A DNA stretch of 64,000 nucleotides from Hymenopus coronatus (lineage: Eukaryota; Arthropoda; Insecta; Mantodea; Hymenopodidae), in assembly GCA_030762935.1 (NCBI GenBank), contig CM060887.1, forward strand, positions 10,594,501-10,658,500. Direction: 5' to 3'. Below the pieces are notes generated by a model. The model worked only from the letters and a program-made list of their open reading frames with translations. It did no database searches and was not told the origin of the DNA. This document shows, one piece after another, positions 1-10,782 of this stretch; positions within the stretch are counted from its first letter, which is position 1, and each line of letters starts with the position of its first letter. The translations under genes and the position numbers were made by a program.

Positions 1-115
1 TGTATATTTACGACACGCAAAAGAACAGCAAGCCTGATAAAGAGGCGTCTGAGCAAAATTAAGCTTCCAACATAGAATGGGGAGCTGAGGACAACAGCAG
101 TTAAAGAGCCTTTCT
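1..115 (+). mobile_element. SINE-1 fragment, 3' part
   Basis: This is the 3' part of the tRNA-derived SINE-1 seen complete at 46687-46970. Shared landmarks are the stretch about a toacacgcaaaagaac-like block, GAGGCxTCTGAGCAAAATTAAGC, the 'AGAATGGGxxGCTGA' block and CAGCAGTTAAAGAGC at the end. The tRNA-like head lies outside the window. A family A copy follows directly. Confidence 0.7.
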
Positions 116-123
116 CTACATGC

Positions 124-1051
124 CTTTCTCTACATCTCTGCAACAAATTATTAACAAGCTTATAGTTCTATTTACTTAATGCTAATCGATAAAAAAAATA
201 GCAGAAAAGTATAATTTTTAAGACTGAAACCGAAAACAAGGAATATCTCAAAAACGATCAACTCCATGAAAATAAAATCATATAACATAAATTGTGTGTT
301 TTAAAGTGCTCTACGTTTTTTGTGTGGTAAATTTTTTTCCATCTCTTACGGTTTAGCAACTATGCAAAATTCCGTAAAATTCATTCAGAATAAAGTAGTC
401 TTCACATGCGATTCCCAGAAAATTCAAGATATAAATTTTATTTGTCAGGCCAATATCTTTAATATATGATAATTTAATCAAAACCCGCCTGGGTAGTGTG
501 GTGGTAGCGTGTATGCTTCACATTCAAAAGTTCGTAAGTTCGAATCTCACTTAGGGCAAGTTGCCCGGATAAGGTTTTTTTCAGGGTTTTCCCTTATCCT
601 GAGAAGACGAATGCCGAGTAGCTTTAAGCTCCATGGACCCCAAGATCATTTAAGCAATTTCATTCATCGTCCGATATGACCAACCAGAACCAGATTAAAT
701 GACGTTAAGCTACCAAAAAAAAAAAAAAAAAAAAATCAAAGTCATTTGAGCCATTTTTGCGAAAATCGAAATTTTCGAAAAAAAGTTCCATGTAAAGAGT
801 AGTTTGGGTTGGGGGGGGGGGTTTCTCAAAATATTCGTGTTGCATGCCTGGAACATACTAAACTTAAGTACGAAGTTTAGTATTTTACAGACTTTTCGTT
901 TTCGAGTTATCGTGTTCACAGACACACGGACCTTTTTCTGAAAATGCTTTTTTTCGATGCAGGAGACCCTAAAACATATATTTCCGGTGAAATCTCGGTG
1001 GAGTGCAATACCTTCTCTATACACTATGTACATACTACGTGTAGAGAAAGT
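124..1051 (+). repeat. Family A copy 1, interrupted by SINE-2
   Basis: This copy shows most landmarks of the family in plus order: CTTTCTCTACATCTCTGCAAC near the head, the CTAATCGA...TAGCAG block, TCTTACGGTTTAGCA, GTAGTCTTC, the TTTAATCAAAA block, TTCCATGTAAAG, a G-run, ACACACGGACC, ATTTCCGGTGAAATCTCGG, and the palindromic tail ending GTAGAGAAAGT at 1051. It lacks the extreme head and is split by SINE-2 at 484-733. The open frames across it are not conserved between copies and are treated as noncoding. Confidence 0.85.
484..733 (+). mobile_element. SINE-2, complete, inside family A
   Basis: A tRNA-derived SINE starts with GCCTGGGTAGTGTGGTGGTAG (box A-like). GTTCGAATCTC resembles box B. The body carries a conserved block ending ...GAGTAGCTTTAAGCTCCATGG, and it ends in poly(A). 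It interrupts family A between TTTAATCAAA and TTTGAGCCATT. AATCAAA is present at 476-482 and again at 734-740, which fits a target-site duplication. Other copies are at 6251-6517 and 61591-61799 (minus), with a partial copy at 58035-58125. Confidence 0.8.
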
Positions 1052-1125
1052 CAGAGTGGTGGTCCAGCGGGAATCGAACCCGGACCCCCTGAGTCGAGTC
1101 TCAGGCGTTACCGTGGACCCATCTA
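1052..1125 (-). mobile_element. tRNA-like SINE head (fragment)
   Basis: On the minus strand this reads TAGATGGGTCCACGG (weak box A), a CCTGAG/CTCAGG anticodon-like stem, then GGGTTCGATTCCC (perfect box B-like T arm). It abuts the end of family A copy 1. The acceptor and D arms do not fold cleanly, so I read it as a SINE head or tRNA pseudogene rather than a working tRNA gene. Confidence 0.5.
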
Positions 1126-1560
1126 GCTCGGTAGGAATCTTGAGGAGTGAAATAATTGCTGCCACGTTTACAAAGCTACCGTTTTTGTTACATGCTTGTG
1201 CAAACTGCAACAAAACATACACAAGCCAGAGGTACGGTGGAGTATCTACCTTCTGTTTACATTATAATGGTAAAATCACATCCGAGATGCGCCATCAATT
1301 TGATTACCTCTCAGAGTAAGATAGATGGCACTTAATTTAATGGCAACTTCAAAATTTACCAACAAACTAATTTTATGCCTTGTTTGAGTACAAACTTGAC
1401 TCCCTGTAATGAATATCAGTTCGCAAAAAGTTTTCTAATTTATGTCACCCTGGGATAAAACAAGTGAATCTATCTATGGAGAACAACAGCAGCCAATCAA
1501 GTCGAACTTATTAATATGTTCAACATCATATTTAAATTTCCAGCACCTGGGCGATATTAG
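1126..1560. other. Low-copy sequence, no gene recognised
   Basis: AT-rich spacer between two repeats. Short open frames occur, but none shows a recognisable domain. Confidence 0.5.
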
Positions 1561-1582
1561 CGGTGCAAATGTTTTTTTTTTT

Positions 1583-2401
1583 ACTTTCTCTACACGTACT
1601 ATGTACATAGTGTGTAGAGAAGGTGTTGCACTCCACCCAAGAATTCAATACCGAGATTTCTGTATCCAAAAAAAGTATTTCAGAAAAAGGTGCGTGTGTC
1701 CGTGTGTCTATGAACACGATAACTCAAAAACGAAAAGTCGATAAAATACCAAACTTGGTATTTAAGTTTAGTATCTTCTAGGGATGCAACACAACGATTT
1801 TGAGAAAATTACCCCCACCCCAAACCACCCTTTACATGGAACTTTTTTCGAAAATTTCTATTTTCTCAAAACCGGCTCTAACAACTTTGAATAAAATATC
1901 GTATATTAAAGATATTTGCCTGACAAATAAAATGTATATCTTGAATTTTCTGGGAATAGCCTCTGAAGACTACTTTATTCTGGATGAATTTTACGGATTT
2001 TTGCATAACTGCTAAACCGTAAGAGATGGATAAAAACTTACCACACAGAAAATGAAGAGCACGTTAAAACACACAATTCATGTTATATACATTTTTTTTT
2101 CGTGGGGTTGATCGTTTTTAAGATATCCCTTGTTTTTTGTTTTCAGCTATGAAACACATACTTTTCTCATATAGGAATTTGTCAACTCCTGTCCATACAA
2201 AGGAGCTTCAGTCACATAGCAACCAGCTTTTGACTATCACTTTAACCAATGGTAGTCCCTTATTTCGCTTCTGCTTACAAGGAAACAAGTAATAAGACTA
2301 TTTCTGCTAATTTTTCTGATTAGCAGGAAGTAAATAGAAGAGCTTTTCAACAATAATTTGTTGCAGAGATGTAGAGAAAGTCATGTGAATGGAACAACAG
2401 A
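1583..2401 (-). repeat. Family A copy 2, full length (reference copy)
   Basis: This is a clean, uninterrupted copy of about 819 bp and a useful reference. Reading plus along the window it runs tail to head: ACTTTCTCTACACGTACTA with the hairpin, ACCGAGATTTC, the TGTG tract, ATACCAAACTTGGTATTTAA (an internal palindrome), a C-run, TGGAACTTTTTTCGAAAAT, GGGAATAGCCTCTGAAGAC, TGCATAACTGCTAAACCGTA, CATTTTTTTTTCGTGG, CAACTCCTGTCCATACAAA, GCTTCTGCTTACAAGG, and the head ending GTGAATGGAACAACAGA. T-runs flank both ends. No coding frame is shared with other copies. Confidence 0.9.
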
Positions 2402-2409
2402 TTTTTTTT

Positions 2410-3520
2410 TTCTACTGTTCAGGGTTTAATGTTTGAAAATTGCTATTCCTGATAATAGTAATAATAACAATACCCTTGCAATGCTACATTACTAAGCAAC
2501 ATTTTTATGTGCAATTTGCTTTGCATAATTATTGCAAAGCAATATTGGGGAAATGAGATGCAAACTTAAAAACAAATTACAATTCTGTGCTGCAATACCA
2601 CAATCATTATTTCGCTAATATTTAGCAACTATTGCAATAATAGTTTTCTCTCGTTTACGAGGCATGACATGGAATCTGGCGTGTTTTATTGAAATTCGCA
2701 AACATAAAGCGAGTATTCACTGTGAAGGGTTAGAGGGGTGGAAACATTAATAACCGTAATTTGCGTTTGAAAATGTCTTTCCACGCGCATGCGCATCACA
2801 CTCTTTCCGTTACATCAGTTCGCAGGCGCATTTAGCCTTTAATTCATATTCAATATTTCACATGACCGCAAAACATTTGTTGTTTCAGGCACACTGCGTG
2901 AAATGCTGTACGTAATTGGATCTAGGGCACAGATAATTACCCGGAATGCCGAACTTTGCCCAGGCATGGCGCTCTAAATTGCACTCAATAAATCGTTTGT
3001 TGAAGCGCATTTGTATTTTGTTCACTCTTGCGATGCAATCAATTTTTGACAATCCGGCTAATCAACGTGCTTAATAAGTAACCTAGTGTGCCCTCCGGTT
3101 CACACTTTCTCTGTCACCTCGTTCTGTCTTCCTTTCTAAATCTCTCAATCTGTTACATACAGTCTGCGCTCCGCTCACTCACTGAGCAAAGCCAATAAAT
3201 CTTAGCATTCCGAATGAGACTTCGATGTCGTTCGATGGGTAGGTATAGGTCGCGCGCTAGTTCTTGACGAATGAAGTTTTTAAATGAGTTTATTTTTTTT
3301 TGTTGTTGTTACTTTCTCTACTTTAAAATTTGTTGCTATTGTTTAAGGATGATAAAATGTAATTCTTGTTTTTTTTTATCTTTTATTTTTATTTAATTTT
3401 TATATTAAAATGTTAAATATAATTTCCGAATTTTGAAAAAGATGATTTAATTAGTAAAATGTTTAATAATTGTTATATAAATTAATATATAGGTATGAAG
3501 AATTAGGTAAATATTTTGCA
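2410..3520. other. Low-copy spacer with one strong hairpin
   Basis: No gene is recognised. The part from about 2690 to 3260 is less AT-rich than its surroundings and holds CGCGCATGCGCA-like CpG-containing sequence. A hairpin lies at 2516-2542. Confidence 0.5.
2516..2542. repeat. Perfect 10-bp inverted repeat (hairpin)
   Basis: TTGCTTTGCA at 2516-2525 and TGCAAAGCAA at 2533-2542 are exact reverse complements, separated by TAATTAT. No T-run follows and no family membership is recognised. It could be a short MITE remnant or chance. Confidence 0.7.
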
Positions 3521-3932
3521 TTTTACTATGTACATAGTGTATAGCGGTGGTATTGTATTCCACCCAAAAATACAATACCGAGATTTCATTACCGTAAATA
3601 CATGCTTGAGACCCCCTGAATGCAATATCAATATATATATATGAGTTTTGCAGAATTATGCGCAACGCCAACACCATAAGAGATAGACAAGAAACTTATT
3701 GTACAAAAAATGTACATCTCGTTAAAACACGTTATTTATGCCATATACGTTTCATATGTAGAGCTGGCCGTTTCTGAGATATTCCTTGTTATTTGCTTCA
3801 ATTTAAAACTACGAGAAGTAACGTTTCGTTTCACTGTTTTACTGCAGGCGATGCAAAGCGAGCCGAACGTCACTTGTTTCACATTGGGCCAGCTTTTAAA
3901 AGAGTGGACTGAGGATTATTCCTAGTGTGTTG
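3521..3932 (-). repeat. Family A copy 3, diverged, head missing
   Basis: The hairpin remnant ACTATGTACATAGTGTATAG, the ACCGAGATTTC block and a GTAAATACATG block open this copy. After an internal deletion it resumes at AACACCATAAGAGATAG and continues through a GATATTCCTTGTTAT block to a subtype-B style CAGGCGATGCAAAGCG block. The open frame at 3710-3925 is part of it. Confidence 0.6.
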
Positions 3933-3944
3933 CCAACATAATAC

Positions 3945-4230
3945 CAAATATCAAATTTGATAATTAAAGTGAACATCTTTCAAGGATGCAACAACAAGAT
4001 TTTCAATAGAATTCCCCCATTCTAATTGAAGAAATTTTCAAAATTTTTTATTAAAATACCGCATATTTACACGAAAAATTAAATGTATATTTCTAATTTT
4101 CTGGGAATAGCCTCTGAAGACTTCTTCCTTCTGGTTGAGATTTGCATTACTAGTAAACCGAAAGAGGAAGAACAATTTTCAAAAATGTTGGTCCCGTTAA
4201 AATAAACAATTTATGCATTATGTTTATTTT
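3945..4230 (-). repeat. Family A copy 4, internal fragment
   Basis: This diverged internal part spans the TTTCAAGGATGC block, the C-run, GGGAATAGCCTCTGAAGAC and the AACAATTTATGC block. It lacks both ends and ends at TTTTT directly before the next copy. Confidence 0.6.
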
Positions 4231-4231
4231 T

Positions 4232-4373
4232 ACTTTCTCTAGCCCCGTATGTAAAATGTACATAAGGATAGAGAAGTATTGTATTCCGCCCAAAAATTCG
4301 ATACCGAGATTTCACCGCAAATACATGTTTTAGGACCCCCTGAATAAAAAGAAAGCATTTTCAGAAATAGGTC

Positions 4374-4416
<43 letters not shown>

Positions 4417-5114
4417 TGTTTGTCTGTCTGTGAACAGCATAGCTCAAAAAAGAAAAGACGGTTAAATACCAAATTTGGTATTTAAATTTGATATCTTCCT
4501 AACTACCCTTAAAATGGAAAAATTTTCGAAAATTTTCTTTTTCTTAAAAATGGCTCTATAGTTTTTTATTAAAATACCACATATTAAGGTAATTTCTATT
4601 ACAATTAAAATGTATATTTTCAAATTTCTGGTAATAGCTTCTAAACACCTGTTTATTCTGGATGAATTTTACTTAATATGGTATAACTAGTAAACGTATG
4701 AGATAGACAAAAACTTACTACACAAAAAATGTAGATCTTGCTAAAATACACAAGATATGTCATATAGATTTTGTTCGTGGCGCTTACCGTTTTCGAGGTA
4801 TTCCTTGTTATTAGTTTCAGCTGTGAAGTACTACTACTATTCTCAGACGGAAGTGACCGTTTTTCTTTTGTCCTACTCCTGGCCAAGCAAAGAAGGATTT
4901 GCAATGACAATCGCATAACGCCAGCTTTTAAAACATTTGACTGTCACTTAGGCCTAGTGCATTCCTTTAGTTCCAGTCTACTTATAAGGAACTAAGTAAT
5001 AACATTCTGCTAATGTTTATCTCGATTAGCATGGTGTTGAAAGAAGAATCATCTTTCGTAAGAAGTTTGTTTATAAGGTAGCTAGAGAAAGTCATGTGAC
5101 TGTAACACATCAGC
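4232..5114 (-). repeat. Family A copy 5, subtype B, nearly full
   Basis: The tail hairpin is of subtype B (TAGCCCCGTATGTA...TGTACATAAGGATAGAG). A (TG)n tract sits at 4377-4415. The CTCCTGGCCAAGCAAAG block replaces the subtype-A CTCCTGTCCATACAAAC. The head reads GTGACTGTAACACATCAGC. Length is about 880 bp. Confidence 0.8.
4377..4415. repeat. (TG)n microsatellite within family A
   Basis: An almost pure TG run of about 19 units sits at the same position as the short TGTGTG stretch in other family A copies, so it is an expansion inside the repeat. Confidence 0.9.
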
Positions 5115-5127
5115 TTTTTTTTCTTTT

Positions 5128-5463
5128 AATATGTCCTTTCATAGTTAATTGTTTTCGAGATAATTCTTAATGGTTTCAATTATAAGTTACTTTCCTCAAA
5201 CGGAGGTATTTTTGTTTCATCCCTCCTTTGTTTTACTTCTGGCAATGCAAAGCGAATCTAGTTTAATTTGTTCACATAACGGCCAGCTTGACATCTGGCT
5301 ATCCCTTTAACCTAGTGTAGTCTATTATTTCCCTTCTAATCATAAATAACAAAGTAATAAGACCATTTCTGGTAAAGTTTATCTTGAATAGCACTACGTA
5401 GATAAACAATCTTTTGTAAGAATGGTTAGCTTCCAGTATATATAGATAAATGGAACGCAATTG
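5128..5463 (-). repeat. Family A copy 6, diverged head half
   Basis: Recognisable blocks are TTGTTTTCGAGATAATTC, CTTCTGGCAATGCAAAGCG, ACATAACGGCCAGCTTG, TTAACCTAGTGTA and the TGCTAA-like block. The head is badly eroded. Confidence 0.5.
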
Positions 5464-5509
5464 ATTATTTTTTGTCTTTATCTGTTAACAGTAAAAAGAA
5501 AATACATTA

Positions 5510-5616
5510 AAACTATTTCTACTAACGATTAGCATGGAGTAGATAGATGAATAAGCTTTTGTGTCAATAGTATATTGAGGTTAAATAGACAAAGTCACAT
5601 GAATGCAAAACACCAG
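5510..5616 (-). repeat. Family A copy 7, head stub
   Basis: Only the last roughly 107 bp of the head remain: CTATTTCTACTAACGATTAGCA, AATAAGCTTTTG, and AAAGTCACATGAATGCAAAACACCAG. Confidence 0.6.
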
Positions 5617-5635
5617 TTTTTTTTTTTTTTTTTTT
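5617..5635. repeat. poly(T) at a family A junction
   Basis: A T-run separates the head of copy 7 from the tail of copy 8. Most family A junctions have a shorter T5 or A5 here. Confidence 0.8.
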
Positions 5636-5762
5636 ACTTTCTCTACAGTACATAGTGTATAGACAAGTTATTGATTTGCACCCAAAATTTCGATACCGAG
5701 ATTTTACCGGAAATATGTTTTGGGTCCCTCTGAATCAAAAAAAAAATATTTATGGAAAAAGG

Positions 5763-5763
<1 letters not shown>

Positions 5764-5829
<66 letters not shown>
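5764..5829. repeat. (TG)n microsatellite within family A
   Basis: A pure TG run of about 33 units, the longest in the window, sits at the standard internal position of family A. Confidence 0.95.
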
Positions 5830-5830
<1 letters not shown>

Positions 5831-6249
5831 ATAGCATAGCCTAAAAGCGAAAGACCGTTGAATACCAAGCTTCGTATTTAAGTTTGGTATCTTCCAAGGA
5901 TGCGACACGAAGATTTTCAAAAAAATCCCCCACCCCAACTAACCTTTATATGGAGATTTCTTCGAAAATGTTGATTTTCTCAAAAATGGCTCAAACGATT
6001 TTGATTAATATATCGCATATTAAAGACACTTACATGGCAAATAGGGAATAGCCTCTGAAGACTACTTTATTCTGGGTGAATTTTACGAAATTTTGCATAA
6101 CTGCTAAACCGTAAAAGATGGACAAAAACTTACCACACAGAAAATATAGAGCACATCAAAACACACAATTTATGTCATATACATTTTTTTTTCGTGGAAC
6201 TGATCTTTTTAAGATATTCCTTGTGTTTAGTTTTAGCTTTGAAAAACAT

Positions 6250-6250
<1 letters not shown>

Positions 6251-6280
<30 letters not shown>

Positions 6281-6517
6281 GGCTTAACGTCCTTTAACCT
6301 GGTTGGTCATATCGGACGATGAATGGATGAGATTGATGAAATGATACTCAAATGATATCGGGGTCCATGGAGCTTAAAGTTACTCGACATTCGTCTTCTC
6401 AGGATAAGGGAAAACCGCGAAAAAACATTATCCGGGTAACTCACCCTAAGCGACATTCGAACTCACGACCTTTTGAGTGTGAATCAGACATACTACCACC
6501 GCACTACCCAGGCGAGC
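6251..6517 (-). mobile_element. SINE-2 nested in family A copy 8
   Basis: Minus-strand SINE-2. The poly(T) at 6253-6280 is its 3' tail and the tRNA-like head ends CACTACCCAGGCG. AAACATA precedes it at 6244-6250 and follows it at 6518-6524, a probable target-site duplication. The open frame at 6352-6606 is a passenger of this SINE. Confidence 0.8.
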
Positions 6518-6773
6518 AAACATACTTTTCACATACAGGAATTTGTCAACTCCTGTCCATAGAAACAAAGGAATTTCAGTCACATAGCAGCCATCTATCA
6601 CTTTAACCTATGGTGCTCCCTTACTTCTCTTCTACTTACAAGGAAGCAAAGTAATAAGACTATTTCTGTTAATTTTTTCTCCATTAGCATAAAGTAGAAA
6701 AAGAGAAGCATAACCTTTTTAACAATATATGTTGCAGAGAAAAATTCATGTGAATGGAACACATCAGATTTTT

Positions 6774-8095
6774 TCATATTTATTTTCAAACTCGATCCTA
6801 ATAAATATTTTTAAATCTAGCTCAACTCTACACACAGACCAGACATGAATCCAGGCTATACAAGTTCAGAATACAACCGTTTTGTTACACTGCGCGACGA
6901 AAATAAATGTTTCCAGAAACAAAATACTCAAACATACAAAGCTTTCAGACTTTGTACACCTACACGCGAGTTATTCAGCAAGACGATAAAGAGGATTTCC
7001 ATCTGGATGATTATTAATTTCTAAAACATTCCTTTCAAATTAAAAATCAAAACAAGTAAAAAGAAGTTGTTTATTAACATTTTCCAAAGCAGGAAAGCTG
7101 CGACCATACAACAACTATGTTATTTATGGCGCGCTTGCACGAAAAACACAACAATGTGGTACAGTCCACGCGTTTTATGAGGTAGCACATGAGAGGGAGG
7201 GGGGAGGCATTGCCAAGCCAACGTCCCATCACCCCATGGGGAATAAAAACTCTGGGCTAGAAAACGAATAATGAATGGTGTGTAACTTGTGAATTTTACA
7301 CATTCTCTCTCTCTCTCTCTGTCCTAGCGCCGCATTAATAAATTACTTTCAGCCTCCTGCATGCTAAAAATTTCTCCAACGCCCCCATGCTCCTGCCGCC
7401 CCTTTCCTTAATTTTCTTCCTTCTCTCGGCCGTAAAAAAATAAGTATTTCTGTGAGTACAAATCTTGGTTACTTTAAATGAAGTTAAGGAACGAATGAGT
7501 AGGCGTGACGAGTTTTCACGAAATGTGGAGACGGAAAAAAAAAGGGGAGGAATGAGAAATAGAAGAAAGTAAAACGCTGAAGTCTACGCGATTTTGCTTA
7601 CTTCATTAGAAAACCGAAATGATAAGAAACACTAATTTTAGACAGCTGCTGCAAAAAGTAGTTCCTTTTCCAGATGTCAATAGTGTTATAAAATTAAAAA
7701 ACCCCAATGTAGACAACTGTGGTTTATGCGTCCACGGCCTCATTCAAGTAGGCCATGACTCTGAAAGCTCGCATCGATCCATAAAATGGCGGATGATTTG
7801 AATGTCATGAAGCTGATGAAATTATGCAAGCAGCGGAGAGGGAAAAATTACAACTCTATACTGTCTGCGTTTAAAGAATGTGTTCGTTTCTGTATGAGTA
7901 AGTCAGCATGTTATCAGCACTGATGCTAAGCAAGGCAACAACTGAATATCGCAAACATAAACTCCGATAAATAGGTAAAACAGTCTATAATTATAATATG
8001 TCTATAAATATCTAAAAATAGTGTATGACATGTCTTAAAATTGTTTTATGTTGTTCCTACGATTACTGTACTCGGTCTACGCTCGTGTTTGGCAC
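6774..8095. other. Low-copy sequence, no gene recognised
   Basis: The longest repeat-free interval in the first 10 kb. It contains a CT-rich run (7304-7320) and purine-rich patches near 7190-7210 and 7530-7560. The 60-codon frame at 7619-7801 has no recognisable motif. No splice-supported exon could be argued. Confidence 0.5.
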
Positions 8096-8099
8096 TTTT

Positions 8100-8985
8100 A
8101 CTTTCTCTAGCCCCATATGTACAATATAAATAGGGATAGAGAAGATATTGTAATGCACCCAAAAATTCGATACCGAGATTTCACCGGAAATATATGTTTT
8201 AGGGTCCCCTGAGTCCCAAAAAAAAACATTTTTTTAAAAAAAAAAAAGGTCCGTGTGTGTGTGGACAGCATAGCCCCAAAACAAAAAGACCGTTAAATAC
8301 CAAACTTTGTATTTAGGTTTAGTATCTTCCAAGGATGCGACACGAAGATTTTCAGAAAAAAATCCCCCCCACCACAAACTACCCTTTACATGGAAAAATT
8401 TTCGAAAAATTTGATTTTCTTAAAAATGGCTCTAACGATTTTGATTAAAATCCCGTATATTAAAGGTATTTATGTCCTAAATAAAATGTAAATCTGCAAT
8501 TTTTTTGGGAATAGCCTCTGAAGACCTCTTTATTCTGTATGAATTTTGCTGAATTTTACTGCTAAACCGTAACAGATACAAAAATACTTATCCACTACAC
8601 AAAAAATTAACCTCATGACAGAGCACACAATTTTTGTCCTTTACGTTTTTGTTGTGGAGGTAACCGTTTTTGATATATTCCTTGTTATTGGTTTCAATTG
8701 TGAAGTACTTAAACTTTTCTCACACAGGAAGTGTCTGTTTTTCTTTTGTTCTACTCCTGGCCAAGAAAAGAAGTTATTTGAAATGACAATGGCATAACGA
8801 TAGCTTTTAAAACATTTGACAATCACTTTAGCATAGCGCATTCCCTTATTCCCTTCTACTTATAAGGAACTAAGTAATAACATTCTGCTAACATTTATCT
8901 TGATCAGCATTGTGTACAAAGAAGAATCTTTTGTAGGAGATTTGTAGAGCAGCTATAGAAGGTCATGTGAGTGTAACACATTAGA
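8100..8985 (-). repeat. Family A copy 9, subtype B, full length
   Basis: This copy runs from ACTTTCTCTAGCCCCATATG (hairpin eroded) to GTGAGTGTAACACATTAGA, about 886 bp. It has the subtype-B CTCCTGGCCAAGAAAAG block and the short form of the TG tract. It is flanked by low-copy DNA on both sides, so its edges are informative: CACTTTT precedes and TTTTTACCAC follows. Confidence 0.85.
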
Positions 8986-8989
8986 TTTT

Positions 8990-9228
8990 TACCACTTGTA
9001 TCACAAATAATCATTATCTACTATTATAATAATTATGATGCTTCAGTACATAGTTGCTAGGCAACAAAAGCTATGCTTTATATTCTACAAAAAGCAAAAC
9101 ACGCTGTCAAAATTTAAAATACAGGTTCTACACTTTAATAATGATCATGTATATCTTATTTTTCTTGATAATAATATGCATTATAACAAACTTGATAGTG
9201 ATCGTAACATTAAACCATCACATAAAAA
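8990..9228. other. Low-copy sequence
   Basis: AT-rich spacer between two family A copies. Overlapping short frames carry no recognisable motif. Confidence 0.5.
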
Positions 9229-10077
9229 TCTTACGAGTTCCATTCACATGACTTTCTCTACATCTCTGAAACAAATTCTTGTTAAAAAGCTTATGCTTCT
9301 ATTTACTTCATGCTAATCGTGAAAAAATTAGCAGAAATAATTGTATTACTTGCTTCCTTGTAAGTAGAAGCGAAATAAGGGAGTACCATAGGTTAAAGTG
9401 ATAGTCAAAGACCCGTTGCTATGTGACTTAAGTTCCTTTGTTTGTATAGACAGCAGTTGACAAATTCCTGTATGAGAAAGGTAAGTTTTTCAAGGCTGAA
9501 ACTAAAGCAAGGAATATCTCAAAAATGTTCAACTCCACGAAAAAAATATATATAACTTAATCTGTGTGTTCTAATGTGCTCTACATTTTCTGTGCAGTAA
9601 GTTTTGTACATCAGTTACGGTTTAGCAGTTCCGCAAAATTCATCCAGTATAAAGTAGTCTTGAGAAGCTATTCACAGAAAATTAGAAATATATATTTTAT
9701 TTGTCAGGTAAATATCTTTAATATACGATATGTTAATAAAAATCGTTAGAGTCATTTTAAAGAAAATCACAATTTTCGAAAACAGTTCCATGTAAAGGGT
9801 AGGGGGATTTTTTTTTTTTTTTTTTTTAATCTTCGTGTCGCATCCCTGGAAGATATTAAATTTGAATATCAAGTTTGGTGTTTAACGGTCATTTCATTTT
9901 TGAGCTATGCTGTCCACAGTCACACACATACACACATGGACCTTTTACCAAAAATGCTTTTTTCGTGATTCAGTGGGACCCAAAATATGTATTTCCTGTG
10001 AAATTTCGGTATCGAATTTTTGGGTTCATTATAATACCTTCTCTATAAACTATGTACATAGTACGTGTAGAGAAAGT
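9229..10077 (+). repeat. Family A copy 10, full length
   Basis: About 849 bp in plus orientation. The head is partly changed (CTTACGAGTTCCATTCACAT). The tail hairpin CTATAAACTATGTACATAGT is followed by ACGTGTAGAGAAAGT and AAAAA. Copy-specific T-run at about 9806-9828. Confidence 0.9.
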
Positions 10078-10079
10078 AA

Positions 10080-10770
10080 AAATACACACTAACAACACTT
10101 TTACAACACATTCACTTTTATTACGTACTTACTCTACTTAGTGGATAGAGAAGGTTATGTTCTAAAAAGTGTATGAAGATTTTCGTCAAGATTTCGGAAA
10201 CATTTTAGGTCCATTTACATGTCCTAATTAGCGCGGAGCTGTAAATTAAAAGCGTCTACCTCTACCGAAGCAGTATTTTAAATTAAGTAATGCACAAATA
10301 TCAACACAAAGGCTTTCTTTCTTATACAACATTCTTTGTATATTTTCGGCTTTCATTTTAAACCTACGTATTCAAGGATTTCTTTTTATGATAAGAGATT
10401 GAAAGAAGTAAGAATTTAAGAGCAAAGAAACCCAAATATTTGTGTGTGGGCACAAACAGTTCTGAATAATGCTTTGAATTAGAAGCTAATTAATTAGCCA
10501 AGAAGCAATAAGATAATTAGTGTATCTTGATATGGTTTGCCATTAGCACGTCGCTATACAGTGTGGCTCAGAGCATTAGCTTCTAGCAATTACTCAAGCA
10601 ACTCCGCCCTCTTTCTCTCTTCCTGTTTCTTCCGCTTCAGGACTCCTTAAGTCACCGCAACATTATTTCCTGTTGGTATGAATCTTCTATGCATGACATC
10701 CCTTGTTTTCTTGTCAGTGGCGTACAGCTAGAATAAACGGCATTGGAATATTTTTCTTTGTTTTTTTTTT
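10080..10770. other. Low-copy sequence with a possible family A tail relic
   Basis: TTATTACGTACTTACTCTACTTAGTGG and ATAGAGAAGG at about 10117-10155 resemble a family A hairpin. The rest shows no recognised feature. A G/A-rich part at 10380-10460 has no family. Confidence 0.4.
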
Positions 10771-10782
10771 TTTTTCCCCTTT

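Larger units (their letters stand above)
5636..6768 (-). repeat. Family A copy 8, interrupted by SINE-2
   Basis: This copy is complete except for a shortened hairpin (ACTTTCTCTACAGTACATAGTG). It carries a long (TG)n at 5764-5829 and a SINE-2 at 6251-6517, and ends AACACATCAGA. Without the SINE it is about 866 bp. Confidence 0.85.

Noticed and set aside
1052..1125. Functional tRNA gene
   Set aside because: Good T arm but no clean acceptor or D arm. It abuts a repeat, as SINE heads do.
710..1222. 170-codon minus-strand frame
   Set aside because: It spans a family A copy, a poly(A) tract and a SINE head. Equivalent frames in other copies are broken, and no domain is present.
5643..5938. Histidine/threonine-repeat proteins
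   Set aside because: These are translations of (TG)n microsatellites.
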